Shown: positions 17,321-26,785, counted from the first letter of the stretch. The stretch: DNA of 29,065 nt from Bodo saltans (GCA_001460835.1 CYKH01000289.1:1-29065), one strand, 5' to 3'. Notes: a model not told the origin generated them from the letters alone. Numbers and translations: made by a program.

Positions 17321-19624
17321 ATGAGCTGTTTCAAGAGGATCGTAATGATTTCTCTTATGCTGCTGCTGCTTTTCAGCATCGCCTCGGCAGCACCGACCTT
17401 CACACTAACAAACAACAACTACGCTGGAGTGCAATTCCAAAAGCCGAATGTGTTTCCACAGACAACTCTCACCTTGACGATAGGTGGGGGGTATTACTTC
17501 AACAACTCTGCCCTGTGCACGGACTACATGAGTAACTTTGCGGTGACTGGACCAGGATGGATTTTCACAATGACAACACCATCGTCCATCAACTACCTGC
17601 AAGCTGCGCCTGGCGAATCGAATGAATCAGCGACGCGGTTTTCTGTGATATCACTTGGAATCGTTGCTGATGTCAATTTTCAGTCGCAAGGAGCGTACAC
17701 GATTCGAGTTCCGTGGAACTGCACAGCAGACTACGACTTCACCAACGCGTCCAGCCCTCGAGGCATCGTGCCTCTAAGTGCAAATTTCACAATTACTCAA
17801 GGACGGCGAAGTTCAGTCGGCAGATTGACAACATTCATTGTGCTGCTGTCTGCTGGTACGTGCATCCTTGCAGCACTATTGGCGTCAAGTGTTCCACTCC
17901 TCCTCACACAGCTCCAGAGTCTCATGACCTCACCAGCGTGTGGGCCTATTGCCGTGCAAGAGGAATTTGAAGTGTTGCAGTACCTCCTGGTTCCTTTTGA
18001 CTTCCGGACTATGTTCGGGACGCTGGGGTTGACGCCTTCGTCGCGGTTGTTGCTTGTTGCAACAGCGCTTATTCTTATTGTGTTTATCATGGAAGGCATG
18101 CGCTACATCGTTGAAACACGGCTAGTGTGCCAAGACTTACGGATTCCTGCCGACGAATTTTGGTTGCCCCTTCGGTCTGTGAATCAAGGCATTCCTGACT
18201 TTATTATGGAGGACCCTCCAATTATGATGGAAAGCAGGAGTGGTAGCGCAGAGAAGTTGGAGGCATCTCCCACTGCTGTAGCCGAAGGGCTCGCCGCCAA
18301 CGAAAGTTTCTTGATGCCTTCTAAACCAGCAGATGAACGGAGAGCACACTGTCATAACTTTATTCACGACTACCGTGGAGCACCGAACCCACCGCACTAT
18401 TGCTTCGTCATTTTGCTCGCATTGATGCTTGGCGTGACACACGTTGCCATCGTAACCGCATTTGTTGAGAAGTCTGGTGTCGTCCTATCAGCGTTGGCTT
18501 TGGGGCTCATGTTGCTATTTTCCCTTGGCCCAGTGGCGATCAGTATGAGCATCACTCGAGATCACACTGTGTTTTGGTGCCCCTACTCCACTCAGCGCGG
18601 CAGTTTGCCAACGGTTGTGCAACCCGATGGAGTGTGGGGTCCGAACGCTACTCGTGAAGCGTACGCACCATTTCTATCATGTTGGAGGAAGGGTTGCAAA
18701 GGAATGTCTCCGTTTGCATATTTGTTGTGTCTGCTCGCCGCCATCAGCTCCAGCATCACGACAAATTCTACCTCAAACGCACTCTTGCAAACTGGAATTA
18801 TGAGCTTTTCAGTAGCGCTGCTGTGCGCATTGTGCGTTGCTGTGCGCCCGTTTCGCATGCCAGTGTCCAACCTCTTGTGCAACGGCGCCTTAATGAGCAC
18901 GTTTGCGTCAAGTGTGTTGCAAAGCACGTTCAACTCTCGCACAGGTGCTGGCAGCGAAGAGGTGTACATTTCCGAATCGCAGTTCATGAATCGATACTCA
19001 TACGGGCTGCTCATTTGCGGAGCCGTTTCAGGCTTGTTGCTTGCCATTGCAGGAGTTTGCGAATTCGCAGTTCGGCTGTGGGAGCTACGTCGTGGTCGAG
19101 AACGTCGCGCGGGGCGTGAGGGAGAAAAGCATCGCCGTCAACGCAAACTTCAAGGCAGTGTTCGAGCATCGCGCATCGAGCGCCAGCAGTTCCAAGAAAC
19201 TGTGAAGGAGCTTATGGAAGAAGTCGTTCTGTATGCGCAAAAAGGTGCTCAAGACGACGAAAACGACGATGACGACCAGGAGAGCACTGCTGCGCAAAAG
19301 AAAGGTGGTCGTGCACGTGCTGCTTCCATTTGGAGGAGGGGTCACCAAGAGGTCGAAGCGTCCGACGCCCATCCACCATCGTTAGCCGACTACCTTGTTC
19401 AAGACTTCGATTCGTTGCCACTGGAGACTCGTGAAGAAATGTTGCTTGCAGATGAGAGAGAGGATGGACGAAACACGCGAGCACGCATCAAAACGATGAT
19501 TCGTCAAAACCCTAGAGATATGGATCGATCGTACGTGCAGCACAAGGTGCCACCTTTCTTATCAACTGTCTCTGTCGAAGTGGATAAGAACTCGAAGGAC
19601 GCGAAACCAGATTATGTTCTTTAA
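17321..19624 (+). CDS. Large polytopic membrane protein with signal peptide
   Basis: A 767-residue protein with a clear signal peptide (residues 1-23, ending ASA before APTF) and an extracytosolic domain of about 140 residues bearing several N-glycosylation sequons. About eight hydrophobic segments follow, near 168-193, 239-260, 359-383, 387-409, 464-483, 493-508, 513-533 and 560-582. The C-terminal about 180 residues are cytosolic-looking: strongly basic (RRGRERRAGR), then acidic (DDENDDDD), then mixed. I recognise no named family. The layout resembles the large putative surface membrane proteins annotated as unknown in bodonids, but I cannot confirm that. A sensor, transporter or adhesion role cannot be chosen from the sequence. 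Confidence 0.65.
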   Translation: MSCFKRIVMISLMLLLLFSIASAAPTFTLTNNNYAGVQFQKPNVFPQTTLTLTIGGGYYFNNSALCTDYMSNFAVTGPGWIFTMTTPSSINYLQAAPGESNESATRFSVISLGIVADVNFQSQGAYTIRVPWNCTADYDFTNASSPRGIVPLSANFTITQGRRSSVGRLTTFIVLLSAGTCILAALLASSVPLLLTQLQSLMTSPACGPIAVQEEFEVLQYLLVPFDFRTMFGTLGLTPSSRLLLVATALILIVFIMEGMRYIVETRLVCQDLRIPADEFWLPLRSVNQGIPDFIMEDPPIMMESRSGSAEKLEASPTAVAEGLAANESFLMPSKPADERRAHCHNFIHDYRGAPNPPHYCFVILLALMLGVTHVAIVTAFVEKSGVVLSALALGLMLLFSLGPVAISMSITRDHTVFWCPYSTQRGSLPTVVQPDGVWGPNATREAYAPFLSCWRKGCKGMSPFAYLLCLLAAISSSITTNSTSNALLQTGIMSFSVALLCALCVAVRPFRMPVSNLLCNGALMSTFASSVLQSTFNSRTGAGSEEVYISESQFMNRYSYGLLICGAVSGLLLAIAGVCEFAVRLWELRRGRERRAGREGEKHRRQRKLQGSVRASRIERQQFQETVKELMEEVVLYAQKGAQDDENDDDDQESTAAQKKGGRARAASIWRRGHQEVEASDAHPPSLADYLVQDFDSLPLETREEMLLADEREDGRNTRARIKTMIRQNPRDMDRSYVQHKVPPFLSTVSVEVDKNSKDAKPDYVL

Positions 19625-19758
19625 GTGCTAGTAAAAATCTTGCGCGCTTGAGGGTCTTTTCCTCTTCCTTTTTTTGCGTTGTACACTCTCGCTGTTGAAT
19701 GATTTTCGCTGGTGGTGAAGTGAATGCATCTTGCTTGAAGAACGTTGATGACAGTGGG

Positions 19759-19799
19759 GTTTTTTTCTTTTCTTCTTGTTTTTTGAACTCTGCATTCAG
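19759..19799 (+). promoter_or_regulatory. Putative trans-splice acceptor before the p24 gene
   Basis: A long pyrimidine tract (19759-19785, almost uninterrupted T and C) is followed by TTCAG with the AG at 19798-19799, 49 bases before the ATG at 19848. No ATG intervenes. This is one of the clearest trans-splicing signals in the window. Confidence 0.6.
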
Positions 19800-19847
19800 A
19801 GAGTGAGTGTGTTCACTAACACGCCCAAAGAATCCTGAGAGAAGAAA

Positions 19848-20480
19848 ATGTCTATGAAGTTACTGTGTGTCGTTGTGGTTGCGGCCATGTTGGCGGCACA
19901 TACTAACGGATTTGCCTTCGATTTGGCTGGTAAGAAGTCGCGCTGTTTCTCTGAAGAGATTCCAACAGGAGTGGAAATCAAGATTCAGTACGTCGCCCTT
20001 CCTGGCTACGCCCAGTACGTTGACGTCAAACTTACCGACCCGCAAAACAAAGTGATTTGGTCAGAGCACGCACAAGATAGGGCCACCTTCAGCGATACCA
20101 TCCTTGTCGGAGGTGACTACGCATTATGCTTCTATTCGCGCATGGTGCCTGGTGCTTCGTATGAGGAGGGCATGAAGCGGACCATCAACCTCGAGTTCCT
20201 GTCTGGGACTGAGACGCAAGACTACGGGTCGTTGGCTACCCGAGAGCACCTCAAGCCCCTTGAGCTCAACCTCCGCGTGATGGAGGATGTGGTTCGCTCT
20301 CTTCACAACGACTACACGTACTTCAAGGAGCGTGAAGAGGAAATGCGAGACACCAATGAGCACATGAACTCCAAAGTGATGTACATGACGCTTGGCGTGA
20401 TGCTTGCAATTGTAGCGTTCAGCCTGTGGCAGGTTCGCCACCTCAAGAGCTATTTCCGCAGGAAGCGTATGATTGACTAG
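19848..20480 (+). CDS. p24 family cargo receptor (emp24/gp25L)
   Basis: A 210-residue type I membrane protein of the p24 family, which cycles between ER and Golgi and helps sort cargo into COPI and COPII vesicles. It has a signal peptide (about 1-21) and a GOLD domain with the conserved cysteine pair (Cys33 and Cys94, in SRCFSEE and YALCFYS). A coiled-coil linker (about 135-172), a transmembrane helix (about 177-195) and a short basic cytosolic tail follow. The tail contains an aromatic pair (YF) and dibasic residues, as needed for coat binding. Length is exactly as usual for the family. The subfamily is not certain; the tail most resembles delta/beta types. Confidence 0.9.
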   Translation: MSMKLLCVVVVAAMLAAHTNGFAFDLAGKKSRCFSEEIPTGVEIKIQYVALPGYAQYVDVKLTDPQNKVIWSEHAQDRATFSDTILVGGDYALCFYSRMVPGASYEEGMKRTINLEFLSGTETQDYGSLATREHLKPLELNLRVMEDVVRSLHNDYTYFKEREEEMRDTNEHMNSKVMYMTLGVMLAIVAFSLWQVRHLKSYFRRKRMID

Positions 20481-20839
20481 ATACCCTTCTTCCCCTTCCG
20501 CTTGGGCTGTGTGTGGTGTGTGTGTGTGGAAGAGAAACATTGCGGCGCGATTGAGTTTGCAACTTCGGTGATCGATCGCATTTCCACGACACATCAAAGA
20601 AACAATTTAGACGAAGATGATGAGGATGTGGGATGGATGACACTGTGGAGAGAGAGAGAGAGAGTCGATGAGGTAAGTTGTGCACACAATCGGTGGTTGA
20701 CTCTTGTTTCATCATCAGACAAAATATTTGATAAGACACCAAAGTTTTTTTTGTTGTTTTTCTTTCTCCCTGAAAGAGAACGTGGGTTTCCGAGCAAAGC
20801 ACCACAAAGTAGACAAGGTGTATACGTCACTTACGAAAC
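20481..20839 (+). other. Intergenic region with simple repeats and splice acceptor
   Basis: This 359-base gap carries a GT-rich microsatellite (about 20509-20528) and an AG dinucleotide run (20649-20664), both low-complexity. Closer to the kinase gene, a pyrimidine tract at 20745-20771 is followed by an AG at 20775-20776, a likely trans-splice acceptor for the ATG at 20840. No gene was recognised. Confidence 0.5.
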
Positions 20840-22480
20840 ATGTCGTCAATCATGAAGCCTCAACGGCCTCCCGGAGAACCCAAGCCCTCCTCTATCAATG
20901 CCCTCAACCCCAGATCACAGAAAATGATCGCCGGGATGGAGCAGTTGATGCAGCAAGCATCGTCGTTAGGAGTCGTCCCAGGTAGCAAGGCAAGCCCGCG
21001 GGCTATTCTCTCTGACGTTTCGAACATTTCCGCTCGGAGCTCGAGTGTGAAAAAGCCCTTCGGTTCACTAGCACCACCAATGATGAGCGTTCCGAAGCCA
21101 CCGCTGACGACCGCGTCTGCAGCGGCCGCAATTCTTTCCGACGATAAAATCATCTCAGCTAGGTCCCGATCATCACCGGTAATCTCAAGCTCGACTCGGA
21201 GTATGTCCCCAAATACTGCTCTTACACGATACGCGTCTGCGCTTTCCGCGTTTGAAAAGCGAGAGATTCTCACATTCGAAGAGGTGTTTTGTGTTGGCGA
21301 GACAGCAAGAAAAATTCAACCCCCGCCCAATGCTCCCGCAGGAACAAACAACTTCGGATTCGATGACGACAAGGGTGACTACAAGGTTGTCAACGATGAT
21401 CACGTCAACTACCGCTACCAAATCATCTCCGAACTAGGTCGCGGCAGCTTTGGTCAAGTGAGCAAAGCACTCGACCACAAAACAAAGCAAATCGTAGCGC
21501 TGAAGATTATCAAGAACAAGAAGAAGTTCCATGATCAGGCGCTGATTGAAGTAGAATTGCTGAAGCATCTGCGTGATCACGATTCGCACGAGAAGTACCA
21601 CATTGTAAAGCTCGTTGACAATTTCATCTTCCGCAATCACATGTGCATTATATTTGAATTGCACGGGATGAACCTGTACGAGCTGTGCAAAGCCAATCGG
21701 TTTGCCCCAATGAACATTCCTGTGATTAAACATTTCGGCAAGCAGCTCCTGCACACGCTACAATACTTGTACACTCAGCGGGTCGTGCACTGCGATATGA
21801 AGCCGGAGAACATTCTCTTGAAGAGCGGAAGCAAGTCGACGATCAAGGTGATCGATTTTGGCTCGTCATGTTTCGAGAATCAAAAACTGTACACCTACAT
21901 CCAGTCGAGATTCTACAGAGCACCTGAGGTCATGCTCGGTGTTCCGTACACGACAGCGATCGACATGTGGAGCATCGGTTGTATTCTTGCGGAGCTAGCG
22001 AATGGATACCCCATCTTCCCCGGAGAAAGTGAGGTCGAGCAGATGTGCTGTTTGATGGAGTACCTTGGTGTTCCACCGAAAACACTTGTCGATCGTGGAA
22101 GTCGCAAAAAGAATTTCTTTGATGCGAATGGTACACCGAAACTGCCAGCGAACTCACGTGGAAAGATTCGTCGGCCATCGACTAAAGATCTTAGTTCATT
22201 CCTGCGCGTGTCAGCTGCGAATTTGAATGACCCTGAAGGAGGTCTTTTCGTCGACTTCATCGCAAAATGTCTCGCGTGGGACCCGAATAACCGTTGGACA
22301 CCGATGCAAGCGATGCAACACCCTTGGATCGCTGGCGCATCTTCGACTGAAGCTCCGAAAGAAACCCAAAGCGCTCGGCCTGTGCATGGTGCAAGCCTCT
22401 TGCAGAACGTCGACGGGGGGAATAGCCCTCGCGTGATCCTTCCGCAGCTCCCACAGACCACAAGACGTCGAGTGATCTGA
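20840..22480 (+). CDS. DYRK-family protein kinase
   Basis: A 546-residue dual-specificity kinase. A Ser/Pro-rich N-terminal region (1-165) leads into a clear DYRK-homology box (DDDKGDYKVVNDDHVNYRYQI region, about 176-196). The kinase domain (about 193-492) has the glycine loop GRGSFGQV (200-207), Lys222, HCDMKPEN (317 onward, Asp319), DFG (339-341), the autophosphorylated activation loop YTY (351-353) and APE. DYRKs phosphorylate their own second activation-loop tyrosine during folding, then act on Ser/Thr. The DH box places it in the DYRK2/3/4-like class (yeast Pom1 and Yak1 are relatives) rather than CLK or HIPK. Met replaces the usual Leu in the HCDLKPEN motif. All catalytic residues are present, so it should be active. 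Confidence 0.92.
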   Translation: MSSIMKPQRPPGEPKPSSINALNPRSQKMIAGMEQLMQQASSLGVVPGSKASPRAILSDVSNISARSSSVKKPFGSLAPPMMSVPKPPLTTASAAAAILSDDKIISARSRSSPVISSSTRSMSPNTALTRYASALSAFEKREILTFEEVFCVGETARKIQPPPNAPAGTNNFGFDDDKGDYKVVNDDHVNYRYQIISELGRGSFGQVSKALDHKTKQIVALKIIKNKKKFHDQALIEVELLKHLRDHDSHEKYHIVKLVDNFIFRNHMCIIFELHGMNLYELCKANRFAPMNIPVIKHFGKQLLHTLQYLYTQRVVHCDMKPENILLKSGSKSTIKVIDFGSSCFENQKLYTYIQSRFYRAPEVMLGVPYTTAIDMWSIGCILAELANGYPIFPGESEVEQMCCLMEYLGVPPKTLVDRGSRKKNFFDANGTPKLPANSRGKIRRPSTKDLSSFLRVSAANLNDPEGGLFVDFIAKCLAWDPNNRWTPMQAMQHPWIAGASSTEAPKETQSARPVHGASLLQNVDGGNSPRVILPQLPQTTRRRVI

Positions 22481-23000
22481 GAAACGTCAGAAAATGGTCT
22501 CGAGCCTCCCTTCAGAGCGAAAAATCTCACAGGTCATTTTTTTATTTCTTATTTTTTTTGCAGCCCATCCTCGTCCCCCACCAGTGCTAGCTGTTACCAT
22601 CACTTTTTGATTCGTTATTAGAAGAGTTTAGACAAGACACGTGATTTTTTTTTTTTGTGATCCCCTTCCCTCACTCACCTGGTGGAGTGCTTGTGTGCAC
22701 TGCAACAAAAGTCAAGAACACCAAGTAGGTTGCAATACCAAGGAATCGAAATTCGTAGGAATGTTTGCTTCTTCATCTTGAATCAAAAATTGTTTTGACT
22801 TTTAAGGCTGTGGCCGCGGTGTTATTTCTTCCCCAAAATTGTATGTAGACTCTCATCAAAATCTGTTGTTATGCGTGTGTTCCGTGACAAACTCGCCGCG
22901 ATTGTTGATCTGTTCGCAGAATTACTCTGGTCCTATCTTTCAAACCATATACCACTCAAGTAAGAAACAGTAGTACGCAAGCGATCATCACCATCGTGCC
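22481..23000 (+). other. Intergenic region, no gene recognised
   Basis: This 520-base gap between the kinase and the broken gene has several long T runs (around 22540-22560 and 22647-22657) and no open frame with protein character. The T runs are candidate trans-splicing or polyadenylation signals. Nothing else stands out. Confidence 0.4.
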
Positions 23001-23518
23001 ATGATCCAGCAGACGGCAGATTCTGCAGTCCGGATTTTGGACTTCCCAGACGTCCTCCTAAAGTCAGCTGTTGCCGAGTTTAATTTTGATGACCGCAGCT
23101 ATGACCTCGTTGGCCCTGTCATATTTTGCAGTTGTTACCGGCACACATCCTTCGGAACACCACTTGCACGTAAGTGCTTGGTGACACGACGTGGGGCATT
23201 GCTCCTCCTCAGAACTGATCATAAAGACGATGATGCATCACCACAACGCTCGACCCCATTCACATCATCGTCATCAGGACAACTACCAGCAATCCCAAAC
23301 GTATCACATTTTATTGAGTTTGCCAATGGAGGATTTCTCGTGGAGCACCATACTACCATACAGGAACAAGATATGCACTTCAGAATCACCACAACAACAA
23401 GCTCCTCCCCATTGAGCAGCAGCGATAGCCTTGGAGTCGGTGGCACACCCCAGCGTGGGGGTGCAACATCATCATCATCATCGTCCCTCGACCCTGTGCT
23501 GCTCCGCTTCGGAGTGAA

Positions 23519-23544
23519 GGACGGCTCCACTGGACGGCTCCACT
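23519..23544 (+). repeat. Perfect 13-bp tandem duplication causing a frameshift
   Basis: GGACGGCTCCACT occurs twice head to tail, at 23519-23531 and 23532-23544. Thirteen bases shift the frame by one. Protein-like sequence upstream is in one frame and downstream in the next, and a single unit would keep them continuous. A recent slippage or repair event, or a sequencing error, could explain it. Confidence 0.85.
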
Positions 23545-23791
23545 CTTGTAAAGGTACTTCAACATTTTTCTCAGTTTGTCCCAACACTTCACGTGCGATC
23601 GGAATACGTCCCGTTCCCTGAATTTGGCGCATCGAGTCCTCTGGCAAAGCTCAAAGGTGCCTTCAGTAGCTTCCGCAAAGATTCTAGCTCCACCACGAAA
23701 CACTTGAAGGGTAACGGAAGTAGTAGTAGTACGACAGCACAGAAGCCTCGCTCCTCAAGCATGGCATCCTCGAATGCGTCCACTCCAACTG

Positions 23792-23907
23792 GCGCGCCAC
23801 ACAGTTTGCTGATGAGGATGAGAATGGCACAGATCACAATGTTAGCAGCAACCAAGACCGTGAGCGTCATAATTTCTCATTAGCTGTAGCAGCAGAGCGA
23901 TTGAACC
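23792..23907 (+). repeat. 116-bp direct repeat, copy 1 (apparent insertion)
   Basis: This segment matches 24098-24213 with four mismatches and no gaps (about 97% identity). It is followed directly by eleven T (23908-23918) and then unrelated coding sequence. Its length (3n+2) equals the frame change seen across it, so copy 1 looks like the inserted copy and copy 2 the native one. In copy 2 the segment reads in frame as ATQFADEDENG and onward. Confidence 0.85.
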
Positions 23908-24097
23908 TTTTTTTTTTTGAACAAATTAGCCATATCCATCAGCAGCTCACAAACATCTACGAGTTTTACGCCCCAGACAAGGCGCACTGCGTCCCCGACC
24001 TCTTGATAAAGTACAAAGGCATGGAAGATCTGCTGCTGATTAAGGTTGTCGTCAAGTACGGAGCGTCCAACGCAATCGCGAATGGCGGAACTCAGCA

Positions 24098-24213
24098 GCG
24101 CGCCACACAGTTTGCTGATGAGGATGAGAATGGCACATATCACAATGTTAGCAGCAACCCAGACCGTGAGCGTCATAACTTCTCATTAGCTGTAGCAGCA
24201 GAGCGACTGAACC
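24098..24213 (+). repeat. 116-bp direct repeat, copy 2 (likely native)
   Basis: This is the downstream partner of 23792-23907, starting 306 bases later. Here the segment lies within a continuous protein-like frame on both sides, so it is probably the source. The four differences between copies change two residues (Asp/Tyr and Gln/Pro) and are silent at two. Confidence 0.85.
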
Positions 24214-24758
24214 AACCACCACCACTCCGAGCACATTCATCCGCACTGCGTCACAGGATTGACGATGTCGATCTGGTCGACTCAGATGATCTCGCTAGCG
24301 TCAGGCTTACTGAGGATTCAAATGACCTCACTGACGTTGATGAAGTTGAAGATCTGATGTTAGAGATCAACGTCCTCGAACGTGCGTGTGACCGTATGGT
24401 ATGGGGAGCTGCTAACGCAGCGGCAAACGGCCAACAGCAGCCGGGCGATACCGACGCCTATCAACAGCAGCAGAACATTATTCAAGCGACAAGGCAGCGC
24501 GCAACAACTCTGGCTCAATGTGTGACAACGATCTGTACCTCATCGCAAAAGCAATCGCATCTCGATGAGGAGCAACATCTGGAAGGACAGTTTTTGAAAC
24601 AACGTCAGCAACAATCAGGTGAAGCGGCGTCCAGGGTGGCGCGCGGCTCCTCCACAGTCGAGGACATCAAAAACGGTGGCCGTACTCCAATCACGCTTGG
24701 TCCTCGGCATCCCCGAATGAGCGCAGAAGACTTGAAATCAATCATGGATTTGCTGTAG

Positions 24759-25525
24759 TGTCACGTCTTTGTGGTGGAAAACAAAACAAAAAGGAGGTCG
24801 CCCAAGCGTGAGATCTTCAAGAGTAGGAATCATAACAAGTGGGTGGAGTTCATAAGAGAAAAAAAATATGTGCAAATTGACTTGTCTGTTTGTGATCACA
24901 ACACTGATTGGTTGTACCTACGCATAATTTTTTTTCCCCAATGATGGAAGAAAAAAAAAACAATGCTTGAAGGAATTGGAAGCAAAAGACATCGGCGGCA
25001 TTGGATATCACCCCAATTTGTCGGTTTGAGAGCTCCTCTGTTCTCATCCTTGATCGTACTGTGAGTGTCTTTTCTTGTTTTGTTGATTTTTTTTACCTCC
25101 CTTCACAGTTGAATGTTGCTTTTTGGTCCATCTTCATTGCCTCTTGCGCCGCAAGACATTGCTTCATACCTGATAGGTTTCTATGCACGCATGGCAGCGC
25201 TACTTTTCGCATCCCCTCTCATCCATGAAGTACATGCGCGTTCGTTGTAAAATGTACTATTCTCTCCGCTCTCTAGGCTGATCCTTTTTTTCCGTTTGTA
25301 TTTTCTCTTTCCTATGTTTCACTGTAACTCTTAATGTCTACCCCTACAGTACACTGCTGGACAACCGTGCCATGGTCCCAAGGGCTTGAAGTTGTAAACC
25401 CCCATTTCAGAAGCTCCACGAGTACCACAGTGACTTGCCTTACCAATTTCAAGAGCAAATCTTTATCTTGTTGATGTTCGAATTCGCTACAACGTTCAAG
25501 ACAATACACACTCACACATTTACAC
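24759..25525 (+). other. Intergenic region, no gene recognised
   Basis: This 767-base stretch is the longest gap in the + strand gene array. It contains A and T runs (24856-24867, 24926-24936, 24950-24961) and a long pyrimidine-rich tract from about 25282 to 25347 ending in CTACAG, with the AG at 25348-25349, a likely splice acceptor for the pirin gene. A five-codon uORF starts at the ATG at 25372 downstream of that AG. A GTTCGAATTC at 25476 resembles a tRNA B box but has no matching stem. No coding gene was seen. Confidence 0.45.
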
Positions 25526-26611
25526 ATGCGACGAATCACGATATTCTTATTGCTGCTCCTCGTCAGCATTGTTCATTCCGACTATCACGATGGCGTCACG
25601 ATGCGCTACGTTCACGCAATGACTTCGTGTGATGAAACTCTTGACGGTGACCGAGTCCGTGTCTTCCGCTGCCTTGGAGGGCAGAAGGAAAATGGTGACG
25701 GTGGACATCAGAGAATGACTCTCGACCCATTTCTTATCTTCGACGCGTATCGTAACACTGAGCGCTCACAGTTTGAAAAAGGTTTTCCAGCCCACCCTCA
25801 TCGCGGCTTCCTGGAGCTGCGTTACATTGTAGCAGGTTCACTGGCTCACAACGACAGTTGTGGCCACCGAGGTGTCACCACCAACGGTGGTGTTCAGGCG
25901 CTTTTCACTGGGCGTGGTATTGTGCATGAAGAGCTGCCGGTGCATCCAGATGCAATCGACAATAGCGTTGATTGTGACTCTAGTGAGAAGGATCAGCGTT
26001 GCAATTTTTTGTCTCAACAAACACTCGATACACAAAATCATTTTCGCGGGTTTCAAATTTGGGTGAACGTGCCCAACAATGTTCGAAGTCGTGCGCCGGC
26101 CTATCAAACTTACTCAAGGGCCGTATTCCCTCAATATCACCTTGCGCATCAAGCTGGCACTGTCACACTGTTTGCAGGACGATGGCCAGGCAGCCCCACG
26201 ACAGTCCCCACCGGGCCGATTGATTCTCTTCTCGACTGGAGTACGGGCCTTCTATTCGCGGAGATTGAACTGAATCATAACCTTCGTCGCGGCGGCGGCG
26301 ACAACCAGTGGGTGGTGATCAACACGCCACGACAGCAACATGTGTTGTTGTACGTTCTGGAGGGTGCGCTGATCGTTGGCGATGCCGATGAGGAAGTTGT
26401 CACAGCTGAAATATTCGCCTTCCTTGGCCCTGGTGAAGTACTCCGGGTGAGCTGCAGTGCTGCATCCACCTCTGCTTGCAAATTTATCTTTCTCACTGCT
26501 CCTAGAATCAAAGAACCGGTCATCGTTTCGGGTGGGTTTGTCGCTGGAAGTGAGGCTGAGATCAAAGCAGCAATGAACGACCTTCAAGAAGGTAGAAACA
26601 CTCATTGTTAA
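25526..26611 (+). CDS. Pirin-family cupin with N-terminal signal peptide
   Basis: A 361-residue bicupin of the pirin family. The metal-binding residues are in place: HPH gives His90 and His92, and GIVHEE gives His134 and Glu136, matching the His-His-His-Glu iron site of human pirin. The flanking blocks FPAHPHRGF, GSLAHNDSCGHRG and LFTGRGIVHE are classic. Human pirin (290 residues) is a nuclear co-regulator, and bacterial and plant members include quercetin dioxygenases. This protein is longer, starting with a strongly hydrophobic segment (MRRITIFLLLLLVSIVHS) that looks like a cleaved signal peptide. It also has an insert of about 20 residues rich in Asp and Cys (about 141-163). Secretion or an organellar location is therefore implied, which is unusual. 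Substrate is unknown. Confidence 0.88.
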   Translation: MRRITIFLLLLLVSIVHSDYHDGVTMRYVHAMTSCDETLDGDRVRVFRCLGGQKENGDGGHQRMTLDPFLIFDAYRNTERSQFEKGFPAHPHRGFLELRYIVAGSLAHNDSCGHRGVTTNGGVQALFTGRGIVHEELPVHPDAIDNSVDCDSSEKDQRCNFLSQQTLDTQNHFRGFQIWVNVPNNVRSRAPAYQTYSRAVFPQYHLAHQAGTVTLFAGRWPGSPTTVPTGPIDSLLDWSTGLLFAEIELNHNLRRGGGDNQWVVINTPRQQHVLLYVLEGALIVGDADEEVVTAEIFAFLGPGEVLRVSCSAASTSACKFIFLTAPRIKEPVIVSGGFVAGSEAEIKAAMNDLQEGRNTHC

Positions 26612-26785
26612 ATTACATTTTACTGGCTAAGCACTAGGCAAAAAGCTTCGCCATCATCAAACTGGTGTTTTGATCACAAGAACGGGTAACAAGTTTGCTG
26701 AGGGACAAAAGAAAATGAATTTATTGTTAATGTCGCGTTTCTCACCAAAGACAACAAGTAGGACGAAACAATTTGCTGCGTAATA

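Larger units (their letters stand above)
23001..24758 (+). pseudogene. Broken gene: PH-like N-terminus, KYG-motif region, Gln-rich tail
   Basis: Coding sense runs across the whole interval but in two frames. The first part (23001 to about 23531) has a start resembling a PH-like fold (RILDFPDVLLKS, CLVTRRGALLLLR) with Ser-rich inserts. Sense then moves to the +1 frame (about 23542-23790, SQFVPTLHVRSEYVPFPEF), and returns to the first frame after about 23908. That last part includes LTNIYEFYAPDK...VPDLLIKYKG...KYG, a short motif I associate with C-termini of kinetoplastid proteins, then an acidic and Gln-rich tail ending at 24758. The first shift coincides with a 13-bp tandem duplication (23519-23544). 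The second coincides with a 116-bp duplicate (23792-23907) of downstream sequence. Both lengths are not multiples of three, and together they account for the breaks. Product function is unknown. Confidence 0.65.

Noticed and set aside
20509-20664. GT and AG dinucleotide runs as a possible regulatory element
   Set aside because: They look like ordinary microsatellites in a gap; nothing ties them to a function.
23883-23929. T11 tract plus AG in the broken gene read as a cis-spliced intron end
   Set aside because: Cis introns are very rare in kinetoplastids and no matching 5' splice site was found. The flanking 116-bp duplication explains the frame change better.
23589-24176. Two similar minus-strand frames that look like a duplicated small membrane protein
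   Set aside because: They are antisense readings of the two 116-bp repeat copies.
25470-25490. GTTCGAATTC resembling a tRNA B box
   Set aside because: There is no T-stem complementarity around it and no A box at the right distance upstream.
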